A DNA stretch of 29,926 bases from an uncultured Faecalicoccus sp. (lineage in GTDB: Bacteria > Bacillota_I > Bacilli_A > Erysipelotrichales > Erysipelotrichaceae): contig CABVDD010000025.1 in NCBI GenBank assembly GCA_902497095.1, positions 1-29,926 on the forward strand, written 5' to 3'. A program made the translations under genes and the position numbers. Positions 8,509 to 16,649 of this stretch are shown here, one piece after another (the first letter of the stretch is position 1; every line of letters starts with the position of its first letter). Below the pieces are notes generated by a model. That model searched no databases. It saw only the letters and a list, made by a program, of their open reading frames with translations, and had not been told where the DNA came from.

Positions 8509-9513
8509 TCACAATGTTTCAAACCAAGTTCGAATTTGTTGTTTATATTTAGTTTTCATCAATGCCAACATCAACAAAATGCGAGCTTTATGCGGCGAAA
8601 AAGTAAAGGCCGGAATGGTGTCTTTATCCGGATCAAAGAAAGCTGAATCAAATACGATACCTTGCGCTACACGACTGGATCGTACGATAACATGTTCTTT
8701 AGCCAAGGCATGAAAATGATGTTTCCAGGCCGATCCATAGTTGCCGCTTCCACTTCCAGCTGTCACGATACCATCATATTCTTGGGCCATATAATCTAAA
8801 ATCTTTAAGTCGGCATCACAATGCCAATAAACAATACCTACTTTAGGCAGCTTTTGAATATCCATATCCGAAAAAGGCGAATGTATAGTATGCGGTCTTT
8901 GGCTTTGGCTCAAAAAATAAACTTGATCATCTCGCATATAGCCTAAAGATCCAAAATGACCAATTTCAAACGCATCTGTTTTATAGCTGTTAGATTTACG
9001 AATATCTCTACCAGAATAAATCGTATCTGAAAAAACTGCCAAAACACCAGCACCTTTAGCTTGTTGGCTGGCTGCTAATGCAACGGCCTGATATAAATTC
9101 ATCGGTCCATCGGCACTGGCAGCTGTGGCAGGACGCATAGACCCTGTTAAAACTACAGGTATATCCGTATGAATTGTCAGATTCAAAAAGAAAGCTGTTT
9201 CTTCTAAGGTATCTGTTCCATGCGTTACTACGATTCCATCCACACAAGGATCTTTTGCACATTGATGAATCAGATTTCTTAACTGGATCCATCTTTTTTC
9301 ATCCATATCGTTACTATCCACATTGCACATTTGAATCGTTTGAATATGTGCTAAATTCTCAATAGCTGGAACACTGGCCAAGATATCAGATACTTCAAAA
9401 GTCCCTGCGGCATAATCAGCTGACTTGCCAACTTCTCCACTACCCGCAATCGTTCCTCCGGTTGCGATAATCACTATATTTTTCATTTTCATCATCTCTT
9501 TCATTTCCCGCAT
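8509..9513 (-). CDS. L-asparaginase, type II-like sequence without signal peptide
   Basis: This enzyme hydrolyses L-asparagine to aspartate and ammonia. Counting from the internal MKNIVIIATGG methionine (9486), the catalytic set falls almost on E. coli AnsB numbering: T12 in ATGGT, Y25, S58, T91-D92 in HGTDT and K164. The overall pattern (SMRPATAASADGPMNLY, GSGSGNYGS) is that of periplasmic type II enzymes, yet no signal peptide precedes it, so it should be cytoplasmic. The start is uncertain. The ATG at 9513 is preceded by a -10 box with six bases between and no SD, which gives nine extra residues; ATGs at 9495, 9492 and 9486 have only weak SD-like purines. The gene is divergent from birA. 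Confidence 0.93.
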   Translation of the reverse strand: MREMKEMMKMKNIVIIATGGTIAGSGEVGKSADYAAGTFEVSDILASVPAIENLAHIQTIQMCNVDSNDMDEKRWIQLRNLIHQCAKDPCVDGIVVTHGTDTLEETAFFLNLTIHTDIPVVLTGSMRPATAASADGPMNLYQAVALAASQQAKGAGVLAVFSDTIYSGRDIRKSNSYKTDAFEIGHFGSLGYMRDDQVYFLSQSQRPHTIHSPFSDMDIQKLPKVGIVYWHCDADLKILDYMAQEYDGIVTAGSGSGNYGSAWKHHFHALAKEHVIVRSSRVAQGIVFDSAFFDPDKDTIPAFTFSPHKARILLMLALMKTKYKQQIRTWFETL

Positions 9514-9519
9514 CAATAT

Positions 9520-9525
9520 ATCATA
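9520..9525 (-). promoter_or_regulatory. Candidate asparaginase -10 box
   Basis: TATGAT on the minus strand, then six bases, then the ATG at 9513. The -35 position 17 bp upstream is occupied by the reverse complement of the birA -10 box and matches the consensus poorly. Confidence 0.45.
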
Positions 9526-9539
9526 TTTTTTCTCGAATA

Positions 9540-9548
9540 TGCTATGAT
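9540..9548 (+). promoter_or_regulatory. Extended -10 promoter of birA, abutting the start codon
   Basis: TGC-TATGAT (9540-9548) is an extended -10 followed by six bases (AAAAAT) and the birA ATG at 9555. No Shine-Dalgarno sequence lies between, so a leaderless mRNA is predicted. Confidence 0.6.
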
Positions 9549-9554
9549 AAAAAT

Positions 9555-10322
9555 ATGCTTTATTATATCGATCCCTTAAAAAAAGAAATCATTGAACAAA
9601 ACTGCCCTTCCTTTTATGATATTCATATTTTTGATACTTTAGACAGTACCAATACATGGCTTCAAAAACACAGTCACTATCCTCAAGGCACTGTTGTGAT
9701 CGCCGATCATCAAAGCCAGGGAAAAGGAAGAAATGGCAGAAGCTTTCATTCTTCAAAAGGCTCTGGTATTTATTGTTCCTTACTTTTAAAGCCTACACAA
9801 CAAATCAAAGACATTTTAACATATACCGCCATGGCGGCCGTTGCCGGTGTCAAAGCCATTCAAGATCAATATCATTTGACACCTTCAATCAAATGGCTCA
9901 ATGATATCTTGTTGGATCATAAAAAATTGGCCGGTATTCTTTGTGAAGGAAAGCTCTATCAAAATCGAATGGAGTATCTGATCATTGGTATCGGTATCAA
10001 TGTACATTCTTTTATTCGTCCCTTAGAGCTTGAATCCATTGCCGCATCCATAGAAGATTTTACAAACATAAAAAAAACTCGCAACGAACTGATTGCGAAG
10101 TTTCTTTCCTATTTTTATTCTTATTATGTCAAAGGACAAGATTTTAAATCCTTTTATCGACAACACTTAGCTTTTTGTGGACAGAAAATACAAGTTCTTT
10201 ATCCACAAAACACCTATTTGGCTACGATTATTGGCATTGATGATGCTTGCCGACTCATCGTACAAAAAGAAGATGGAACCATAGATCATTTATCATCTGG
10301 TGAAATCTCAATTCGACTTTGA
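9555..10322 (+). CDS. birA: Biotin--[acetyl-CoA-carboxylase] ligase
   Basis: This enzyme activates biotin with ATP and attaches it to the AccB lysine. The 255-residue protein has the biotin-ligase signature GKGRNGR (56-62), the DSTNTW substrate loop (30-35), the KWLNDILL segment around K113, the IGIGINV strand and a small C-terminal SH3-like domain ending in SSGEISIRL. No N-terminal winged helix is present, so it is the mono-functional class that does not repress biotin genes. It sits tail to tail with the fatty-acid operon that encodes its substrate AccB, and its last 37 bases overlap the plsC 3' end on the other strand. No ribosome site precedes the ATG. No convincing terminator follows. 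Confidence 0.93.
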   Translation: MLYYIDPLKKEIIEQNCPSFYDIHIFDTLDSTNTWLQKHSHYPQGTVVIADHQSQGKGRNGRSFHSSKGSGIYCSLLLKPTQQIKDILTYTAMAAVAGVKAIQDQYHLTPSIKWLNDILLDHKKLAGILCEGKLYQNRMEYLIIGIGINVHSFIRPLELESIAASIEDFTNIKKTRNELIAKFLSYFYSYYVKGQDFKSFYRQHLAFCGQKIQVLYPQNTYLATIIGIDDACRLIVQKEDGTIDHLSSGEISIRL

Positions 10323-10981
10323 ATCCAGTCATGCAGCTGGCCAGCCAAAGTTTCCTGATCGATCTTTTTATATTCTTGTGCTCGTATGGGTTTTCCATAT
10401 TCAATACCCAACACTTTCGTTTTATCGCCTTTTATATCAAAACTGTATGATTTCTTTAAAGCGATCGGAACGATCGTAGCTTTTGATAAATAAGCCGGTA
10501 AAAGCGCTCCGGCTTTAAATGCATTCATCGTATCTGCCATAGAACGTGTTCCTTCTGGAAAGACAAGAAGATTTTTCCCTTGTTTAAGTTCTCTGGCCGC
10601 TTCTCGTAACATATGCACATTTCCTTCTCGTGATTCTCTATCAAAATGAATCGTTCCTATGTTACAGGCCCATCGTCCAAAAATTGGCATCGTTTCATTT
10701 TCCTTTTTGGAAATAAAGGCCAAATGAACCGGTGAACTGGCCAATATCAAAGCCGGATCCAAAGTTCCCTGATGATTTGATACAAAATAAATCGTTTCTT
10801 GCCTTGGTACATTTTCTACACCTTGCACTTTTAAAGTGTACCCTAACACTTTTAGAATCAAAACGCTCCATTTCTCCAAACGGATCTGACTTTCTTCCTG
10901 TGTTTTATTTTGATATATCTTTGAACTGATCCAGGAAGCTGGCAAAAATGGCAACGCTTTTACGATTTGTGTTATTCGCAC
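10286..10981 (-). CDS. plsC: 1-acyl-sn-glycerol-3-phosphate acyltransferase
   Basis: PlsC acylates lysophosphatidate to phosphatidate at the membrane, the first step that uses the acyl chains made by the operon. The 231-residue protein has acyltransferase motif I as NHQGTLD (H70 and D75, the HX4D pair) and motif III FPEGTR (141-146), with a hydrophobic N-terminal stretch for membrane contact. It is the last gene of the fatty-acid operon, starts within the last 10 bases of acpS, and runs 37 bases into the 3' end of the convergent birA. No hairpin terminator is visible, so transcripts probably enter birA antisense. Confidence 0.92.
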   Translation of the reverse strand: MRITQIVKALPFLPASWISSKIYQNKTQEESQIRLEKWSVLILKVLGYTLKVQGVENVPRQETIYFVSNHQGTLDPALILASSPVHLAFISKKENETMPIFGRWACNIGTIHFDRESREGNVHMLREAARELKQGKNLLVFPEGTRSMADTMNAFKAGALLPAYLSKATIVPIALKKSYSFDIKGDKTKVLGIEYGKPIRAQEYKKIDQETLAGQLHDWIQSRIEISPDDK

Positions 10982-11298
10982 ACGGATTCCTCCTTACAAG
11001 CTATGGCCACTGCCATAGCATATAAACCATCATGTGAAATAGAAACTTGAATCTGATAGCCCTGATAATGGATCACATTTCTAGGATCTACTTCAATTTC
11101 TCGATAAGCGACAGGTATGTCTAAGGCTTTAACGATAGCTTCTCTAGCCGCAAAACGACCTGCCAAAAATTCTTTTTGACGTCTTTTATTCAATGTTTGA
11201 AACTGTTCATATTCTTTGGGACTTAAAAGCCGCTTGGCTATCCCTTCTACATGTTGAATGCGATCGATTTGTACTACATCACATCCGATTTTTGGCAT
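10972..11298 (-). CDS. acpS: Holo-[acyl-carrier-protein] synthase
   Basis: AcpS transfers 4'-phosphopantetheine from CoA to the ACP serine. The frame opens seven codons earlier, but the ATG at 11298 is preferred: it overlaps the fabZ stop (TAATG), has an AGAGG site at the right distance and gives the canonical start MPKIGCDVVQIDR. The 108-residue protein carries the Mg-binding D7 and E53 (in FAAREAIVKAL) and the SISHDG stretch near the C-terminus. It is translationally coupled to fabZ and to plsC. Confidence 0.93.
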   Translation of the reverse strand: MPKIGCDVVQIDRIQHVEGIAKRLLSPKEYEQFQTLNKRRQKEFLAGRFAAREAIVKALDIPVAYREIEVDPRNVIHYQGYQIQVSISHDGLYAMAVAIACKEESVCE

Positions 11299-11729
11299 TA
11301 TGCCTCTTGTAGAGCACATAAAATTTCACCAGAGGCAGCCTTTTGACCATCCACACTGGCTTCGCAGCTGGCAATACAGATACCGCCAATCATTCTTTTA
11401 AACTGTACGGTCATCTTTAAAACATCACCTGGTACAACAGGTCTGGAAAAACGCATTTTATTGATACCGGCAAACAAAGGAAGCTTTCCCTTATTGGCAG
11501 GATCTTTCAACAACAAAACAGCTCCTGTTTGCGCCATAGCCTCTACAATTAAAACACCTGGCATAACACTATGTTGCGGATAATGACCTAAAAACTGCAT
11601 TTCATTGGCACTTACACATTTGATACCCACTATCGTTTTTGTTTCTTCATCGATTGATTCGATCTTATCTACCAACAAAAACGGATAACGATGAGGAATA
11701 ATTTGTTTGATTTCTTCATTTGTCAACAT
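11298..11729 (-). CDS. fabZ: 3-hydroxyacyl-[ACP] dehydratase FabZ
   Basis: FabZ dehydrates 3-hydroxyacyl-ACP to trans-2-enoyl-ACP. The start at 11729 is chosen because a GGGAGG site inside the fabF 3' end lies seven bases upstream and the ATG overlaps the fabF stop as TAATG; a longer frame to 11744 has no such site. The 143-residue hotdog protein has HRYPFLLVD (13-21), catalytic H49 in GHYP and E63 in VMPGVLIVEAMAQ. It is the only dehydratase in the operon, so a FabN-type second copy making cis-unsaturated chains is absent here. Confidence 0.95.
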   Translation of the reverse strand: MLTNEEIKQIIPHRYPFLLVDKIESIDEETKTIVGIKCVSANEMQFLGHYPQHSVMPGVLIVEAMAQTGAVLLLKDPANKGKLPLFAGINKMRFSRPVVPGDVLKMTVQFKRMIGGICIASCEASVDGQKAASGEILCALQEA

Positions 11730-12967
11730 TATTGGTCCTCCCATTTTTTAAAGATCAAAGAAGCATTATGTCCACCAAAGCCTAAAGAATTGCTCATCGC
11801 ATACTTAATATCTTGTTTTCTTGGAGTATTCGCTACAATATCTAAATCACATTGTGCATCTGGATTCTGATAATGAATCGTTGGCGGAATCAAAGAATTT
11901 TGTAAGGCCTTGATGCTGATGATTGCCTCAATAGCACCACTGGCTCCTAACAAGTGTCCTGTATTGCTCTTGGTGCTGGACATTGCCAATTTGTAAGCAT
12001 GTTCTTTAAATGCCGATTTTACCGCTTGTGTCTCTGTTTTATCATTAAGCGGTGTGCTTGTTCCATGAGCATTGATATAATCAATTGCTTCTGGTTGAAT
12101 CTGTGCATCGTTTACTGCCTGTATCATAGCTTGTGCACCACCGGATCCATCATCTAATGGTGCTGTGATATGATGAGCATCACAACTAGCTCCATATCCT
12201 ACGATCTCAGCATAAATCTTAGCCCCTCTGGCTTTGGCATGTTCTAATTCTTCTAATACTAAAGCACCGGCTCCTTCTCCCATCACAAATCCACTACGAT
12301 CGGCATCAAATGGAATACTGGCACGACTTGGATCATCACCGGTATGTAAAGCACGCATAGACTGGAACCCGGCAATTGCCAAAGGTGTAATAGTTGCTTC
12401 ACTTCCCCCTGTCAACATAATATCTTCATAGCCATCTCGAATACGATGAAAAGCTTCTCCAATCGCATTGGAAGCAGCAGCACATGCGGTAACAACACAA
12501 GAAGTTGCTCCCTTCAATCCCCAGTCAATAGCTACCTGACCTGCTGCCAAATTGGCTAAAGACATAGGGATAAAAAATGGAGATACACGAGAAGGGCCTC
12601 GCGCATCCAAAGTTTTGGAAGCTTGTTCAATCGTATCAATACCCCCGATTCCAGAACCAATCATGCAGCCAAATCGCATCGCATCTTCCGGATCTTTTTG
12701 AAAACCTGCATCTTCCATAGCTTGTTTTGAGGCAATACGGGCAAACTGTGTAAAACGATCATTGAATTTCAAATCTCGTTTTGAAAAATAGGCTTCCATA
12801 TCTAAATCTTTCACTTCACCGGCAAGTTTTACTTTATAATCCGATGTGTCAAAATGAGTGATCTCACTTATACCACAAGCTCCTTGTTCAATACTGTTCC
12901 ATAATGCATCCACATCATTTCCAATGGGACATACAGCACCCAATCCTGTAATCACTACTCTTCGCAT
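11729..12967 (-). CDS. fabF: 3-oxoacyl-[ACP] synthase II (KAS II)
   Basis: FabF condenses malonyl-ACP with growing acyl-ACP. The 412-residue thiolase-fold enzyme has the complete Cys-His-His triad: C162 in VTACAAASNAIG, H301 in NAHGTSTP and H338 in SNTGHLLGASG. The ATG follows fabG by nine bases that hold a GTAGGAGG ribosome site. It is the only elongating condensing enzyme in the operon (no FabB), so it must serve saturated and any unsaturated chains. Confidence 0.97.
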   Translation of the reverse strand: MRRVVITGLGAVCPIGNDVDALWNSIEQGACGISEITHFDTSDYKVKLAGEVKDLDMEAYFSKRDLKFNDRFTQFARIASKQAMEDAGFQKDPEDAMRFGCMIGSGIGGIDTIEQASKTLDARGPSRVSPFFIPMSLANLAAGQVAIDWGLKGATSCVVTACAAASNAIGEAFHRIRDGYEDIMLTGGSEATITPLAIAGFQSMRALHTGDDPSRASIPFDADRSGFVMGEGAGALVLEELEHAKARGAKIYAEIVGYGASCDAHHITAPLDDGSGGAQAMIQAVNDAQIQPEAIDYINAHGTSTPLNDKTETQAVKSAFKEHAYKLAMSSTKSNTGHLLGASGAIEAIISIKALQNSLIPPTIHYQNPDAQCDLDIVANTPRKQDIKYAMSNSLGFGGHNASLIFKKWEDQ

Positions 12968-12976
12968 AGCTTCCTC

Positions 12977-13720
12977 CTACATCACCATGCCGCCATCGAC
13001 ATGGATGACTTGTCCTGTCACATAACCAAACGCATCACTTGCCAATGCCACACATACATTGGCCACATCTTCTGGTTTCCCAAAAGTTCTTAATGGAATT
13101 TGTTCCATCATCTTCGCTTTATCTTTTTCTGCTAACTTTGCTGTCATATCCGTATCAATAAAACCTGGTGCAATGGCGTTTACTCGAATATGGCGAAGCG
13201 CCAATTCACGAGCCGCTGATTTAGTAAGACCGATCACGCCTGCCTTACTGGAGGCATAGTTAGCTTGCCCGGCATTCCCGATCAACCCCACTACACTGGA
13301 CATATTGATAATAGAACCAGAGCGCTGTTTCATCATGATACGTGATACATGTTTTATACAATTAAACGTACCTTCCAGATTGACCGCAATGACTTTGTGA
13401 AAATCTTCAAAAGACATGCGCATCATCAATCCATCCTTATTAATACCTGAATTGTTGATCAACACATCAATTCTTCCAAATGTTTCCAGTGCTTGTTCCA
13501 TCATCGCTTTGACTTGTTGATCATCAGAAACATCGGCTTGTATCGTAATGGCTTTAACACCATAACTCTGCGCTTCTTCCATAACAGATTGTGCTGCTTC
13601 TTTAGATCCATTATAATTGATGATCACGTTGTATCCTTCTTTGGCAAAAGCCAAGGCGATAGCTTTTCCAATTCCTTTTCCAGCACCGGTGATCAATGCC
13701 GTTTTGTTTAGCTGTTCCAT
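12977..13720 (-). CDS. fabG: 3-oxoacyl-[ACP] reductase FabG
   Basis: FabG is the NADPH-dependent reductase of 3-oxoacyl-ACP. The 247-residue classical SDR has the cofactor motif TGAGKGIG (11-18), the NNSG motif (89-92) and the catalytic S142, Y155 and K159 in YASSK. It ends with the family-typical VTGQVIHVDGGMVM. Its start lies 13 bases inside the fabD 3' end, with an AAGGAA site 10-11 bases upstream, so translation is coupled. The other SDR in this window, at 23529-24347, is a sugar-alcohol enzyme and not a second FabG. Confidence 0.96.
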   Translation of the reverse strand: MEQLNKTALITGAGKGIGKAIALAFAKEGYNVIINYNGSKEAAQSVMEEAQSYGVKAITIQADVSDDQQVKAMMEQALETFGRIDVLINNSGINKDGLMMRMSFEDFHKVIAVNLEGTFNCIKHVSRIMMKQRSGSIINMSSVVGLIGNAGQANYASSKAGVIGLTKSAARELALRHIRVNAIAPGFIDTDMTAKLAEKDKAKMMEQIPLRTFGKPEDVANVCVALASDAFGYVTGQVIHVDGGMVM

Positions 13721-14643
13721 ACATCTACCATTCCTTCTAAATCTTTCATTGTATTGATCGTATACACTTTTACATTTCGATCGACCTTACGAACAAAACC
13801 ACTCAAAGTTTTTCCAGGTCCGATCTCTACAAATGTATCAACACCAGCCTGTATCATATTTTTTATAGTCTGTTCAAAACGAACGCTATGACAAATCTGT
13901 TTCTTTAAAATGTCCACCAAATCTTTAGTAGAAGTCATTTCTTCAATGGCTCCTGTAATATTGTGATATACCGGAATTTTCGGCAATTCTAATTTACTTT
14001 GATTTAAAACTTCTTCCAATTGCAGGCTGGCCTCTTCTAGCAACGAGCTATGAAATGCACCGCTGACACGAAGTGGCAGCACTCTTCTGGCACCTTTTTC
14101 TAATAATAAAGGCTCTGCCAGTTTTAATGCTTCCATTTGACCGGTCACAACGATTTGTCCCGGGCAATTATAATTGGCAATCTCTAATACCAACCCCTGG
14201 TTTTGGATCTGAGTACAAACTTCTTCGATCGCATCGGCTGCCAATCCTAAAACAGCCGACATACCGGTTGTACCTGCCGGCAAAGCATTGGCCATAATTT
14301 TTCCTCTTTGACGTACAATATCAATTGCGGTTTGTCCATCCATTGCCTGAGCATAACATAAGGCACTGTATTCTCCTAAAGACAGTCCGGCACAAACATC
14401 GGCTTGTATGCCTTTTGCCTTTATAGCTTCTAATATAGTTAAAGATGCCGCAACTATAGCGCTTTGTGCATAAGCTGTATCATTCAATACATCTTGCGGA
14501 CCTTCAAAACAAAGTTTCTTTATATCATAGTCGCATTGGATAGAATCCATGAAGTTTTGACTTTCTTTACAATTATCATAAAAATCTTTGGCCATTCCAA
14601 CGACTTGGGATCCTTGTCCCGCAAACAGAAATGCTGTTGTCAT
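13708..14643 (-). CDS. fabD: Malonyl-CoA:ACP transacylase
   Basis: FabD moves malonyl groups from CoA to ACP. The 311-residue protein has the opening FAGQGSQ motif, the nucleophile S88 in GLSLGEYSA and H198 in SGAFHSS. The ATG follows the FabX-like gene by three bases, with an AAAGGA site before it, and its 3' end overlaps fabG by 13 bases. Confidence 0.96.
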   Translation of the reverse strand: MTTAFLFAGQGSQVVGMAKDFYDNCKESQNFMDSIQCDYDIKKLCFEGPQDVLNDTAYAQSAIVAASLTILEAIKAKGIQADVCAGLSLGEYSALCYAQAMDGQTAIDIVRQRGKIMANALPAGTTGMSAVLGLAADAIEEVCTQIQNQGLVLEIANYNCPGQIVVTGQMEALKLAEPLLLEKGARRVLPLRVSGAFHSSLLEEASLQLEEVLNQSKLELPKIPVYHNITGAIEEMTSTKDLVDILKKQICHSVRFEQTIKNMIQAGVDTFVEIGPGKTLSGFVRKVDRNVKVYTINTMKDLEGMVDVWNS

Positions 14644-14646
14644 AAA

Positions 14647-15708
14647 CTATCCTTTCTTGCCTGTTTTCAGGCTTTCCATCAACGTGTGTACATCCGTGAT
14701 CGAATCAATCTTTTCGGCGCTGGTTCCTGTAAAGAACAAACCATTTTCCGTATCTCCCTGTACAGCTTGAATCAAAGCACGGGTAATACAATACGGTGTA
14801 TTTGTCGGATCACAGGGAATCATACATCCTAAACATTTTGTGATTTTCTGATTGTTTTGATGTTCCATCTTTTTCACAAAATCATTGCGGATCGCTCTTC
14901 CTGGAAAACCAGCCGGACTTTTTACATATACAATATCTTCTTTTTTAGCCTGCACGATCATCTTCTTAAAATTTTCATGTGCATCACATTCTTTGGTGGC
15001 AATAAAGCGTGTAGCCATTTGTACGCCTTGTGCTCCCAATTCTATATAATGCACAATATCTTCATGCGTAAAGATACCTCCGGCCACAAAAACAGGAATA
15101 TCTTTTTGATATTTTTGACGAAAAGGCTCTAATTCTTTTTGCACATCTTCTAAAATTTCTTCTAAAGACGGATAAGTTTCTTCTTGTAATTCTTTAAGCT
15201 TAAAACCTAAATGACCACCTGCTTTTTGTCCTTCAATCACTACAAAATCCGGTGTGGTTTCATGATGAGAATCCCAGCGTCTGCAGATCAGACGACAAGC
15301 TTTTCCACTTGATACAATAGGAGCCAGTAAAATCTTACCATCGGCATACTTTGGCAGATCTAAAGGTAAGCCAGCCCCTGAAATAATCGCATCAGCACCT
15401 GCTTCTACGACCGCTTTTACATACGTTCCATAGTTTTTGCTGGCCACCATGATATTGACGCCTAATAATCCTCGATCGGTTTGTTTAGCTTTGGCAATCT
15501 CTTTTTGAAGGGCACGAATATTGGCTTGTATTGGTTGTGTTTCAAAATCAGGCTCTTTAAATCCAGGCATTGCTGCTGAGATGACTCCCATGCCACCTTC
15601 TTTACGAACCGCTAAAGCCAAATTCGCAAGCGATACACCAATTCCCATACCACCTTGAATAATAGGAACTTCTAATATCTTATTTGAAAGTCGTACTGGT
15701 TTTAACAT
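14647..15708 (-). CDS. FabX-like flavin/Fe-S acyl-ACP oxidoreductase (NMO/FabK superfamily)
   Basis: A 353-residue TIM-barrel flavoprotein of the nitronate monooxygenase/FabK superfamily that is distinct from the adjacent FabK. It shows the FMN-site IIQGGMGIGVS (16-26), the active-site His in KAGGHLGF (H166), the AGGI phosphate-binding loop (209-212) and a C-terminal module FabK lacks: four cysteines C292, C295, C299 and C307, followed by a GLFFTG strand. From memory, Helicobacter pylori FabX shares this whole architecture and uses FMN plus a [4Fe-4S] cluster to convert decanoyl-ACP to the cis-unsaturated precursor. The position inside a complete fatty-acid operon, with no fabA, fabM or fabN, makes that role the leading hypothesis. 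Generic annotation would be nitronate monooxygenase. It overlaps fabK by 7 nt and has only a weak GAGG site, so coupled translation is likely. Confidence 0.75.
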   Translation of the reverse strand: MLKPVRLSNKILEVPIIQGGMGIGVSLANLALAVRKEGGMGVISAAMPGFKEPDFETQPIQANIRALQKEIAKAKQTDRGLLGVNIMVASKNYGTYVKAVVEAGADAIISGAGLPLDLPKYADGKILLAPIVSSGKACRLICRRWDSHHETTPDFVVIEGQKAGGHLGFKLKELQEETYPSLEEILEDVQKELEPFRQKYQKDIPVFVAGGIFTHEDIVHYIELGAQGVQMATRFIATKECDAHENFKKMIVQAKKEDIVYVKSPAGFPGRAIRNDFVKKMEHQNNQKITKCLGCMIPCDPTNTPYCITRALIQAVQGDTENGLFFTGTSAEKIDSITDVHTLMESLKTGKKG

Positions 15709-16649
15709 CCTAAAGCCTCGATTTTCTTTTTCAATGCTTCTAATTGTTGTTTAGAATCTTGCATCATATCTTCAAAAATTTCCTGAAGCGGACGAATTTC
15801 TTTACACAAACCGGCAATTTGTCCCATCATGACAGAACCAGTTTTCATATCGCCTTCAAAAACAGCACGACGCAAACCACCTAATGTTAACTTTTCCATT
15901 TCTTCTGGCTTGGCACCACTTTTTTCTAATTTTAAATATTGGCGACTCATCGTATTTTTTAAAATACGAACCGGTGTATTCAACGTTCTTCCAGTTACGA
16001 CCGTATCCGTATCCTTTGCCTTTAAAACAGCATTTTTATACGCTTCATGAATCGGACATTCTTCACTTGCCAAAAGACAAGTTCCAACTTGTACTCCAAC
16101 AGCACCCAAAGATAAAGCGGCATTAAAGCCTCGTCCATCACCAATACCACCAGCTGCAATCACTGGAATCGTAACGGCATCTACCACTTGTGGGATCAAA
16201 GCCATCGTGGTTTGTTCATTGACATGCCCACCAGCTTCAGTTCCTTCGGCAATAATACCATCAGCTCCAGCTCTTTCCATACGAATAGCTAGTGCAACAC
16301 TTGCGACAACAGGAAATACTTTAGTACCACTGGCTTTTAACATTTCCATATATTTTCCTGGATTTCCAGCTCCAGTTGTTACAACCGGTACCTTTTTTTG
16401 GGCAATCACTTCCATGATCGCATCGGTATCTGGATTCATAAGCATCACATTGACTCCAAAAGGCTTATCCGTTAAAGTACGAATTTCATCAATGCTTTGC
16501 GAAACTTGTTTGGCATTCATAGCTCCTGTTCCCAAGATACCAAGGGCACCGCTGTTAGATACATCTGCGGCAAATTGCGCAGTTGCGATATTAGCCATAG
16601 CGCCTTGGAAAATAGGATATTTTATTTGTAACATCTGGTTGATCATCAT
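15702..16649 (-). CDS. fabK: Enoyl-[ACP] reductase, FMN type (FabK)
   Basis: FabK is the FMN-dependent enoyl-ACP reductase used in place of FabI in many Bacillota. The 315-residue protein has the N-terminal YPIFQGAMANIA flavin motif, EAGGHVNEQTT with the conserved H142, and IPVIAAGGIGDGRG followed by GVQVGT. Length and motifs match streptococcal FabK. No FabI or FabL is in the operon, so this should be the sole enoyl reductase. An AAGGAGG site lies nine bases before the ATG, and the start overlaps the fabH stop by 4 nt. Enzymes of this type are naturally insensitive to triclosan-like FabI inhibitors (family knowledge). Confidence 0.93.
   Translation of the reverse strand: MMINQMLQIKYPIFQGAMANIATAQFAADVSNSGALGILGTGAMNAKQVSQSIDEIRTLTDKPFGVNVMLMNPDTDAIMEVIAQKKVPVVTTGAGNPGKYMEMLKASGTKVFPVVASVALAIRMERAGADGIIAEGTEAGGHVNEQTTMALIPQVVDAVTIPVIAAGGIGDGRGFNAALSLGAVGVQVGTCLLASEECPIHEAYKNAVLKAKDTDTVVTGRTLNTPVRILKNTMSRQYLKLEKSGAKPEEMEKLTLGGLRRAVFEGDMKTGSVMMGQIAGLCKEIRPLQEIFEDMMQDSKQQLEALKKKIEALGC

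Noticed and set aside
10320..10360. GCTGGCCAGC palindrome after birA as a terminator
   Set aside because: It is short, lies inside the plsC coding sequence and is not followed by a T run.
14647..15708. Calling this gene a nitronate monooxygenase or a second FabK
   Set aside because: The four-Cys C-terminal module is absent from FabK, and the position inside a complete fatty-acid operon fits a FabX-like role better; still unproven.
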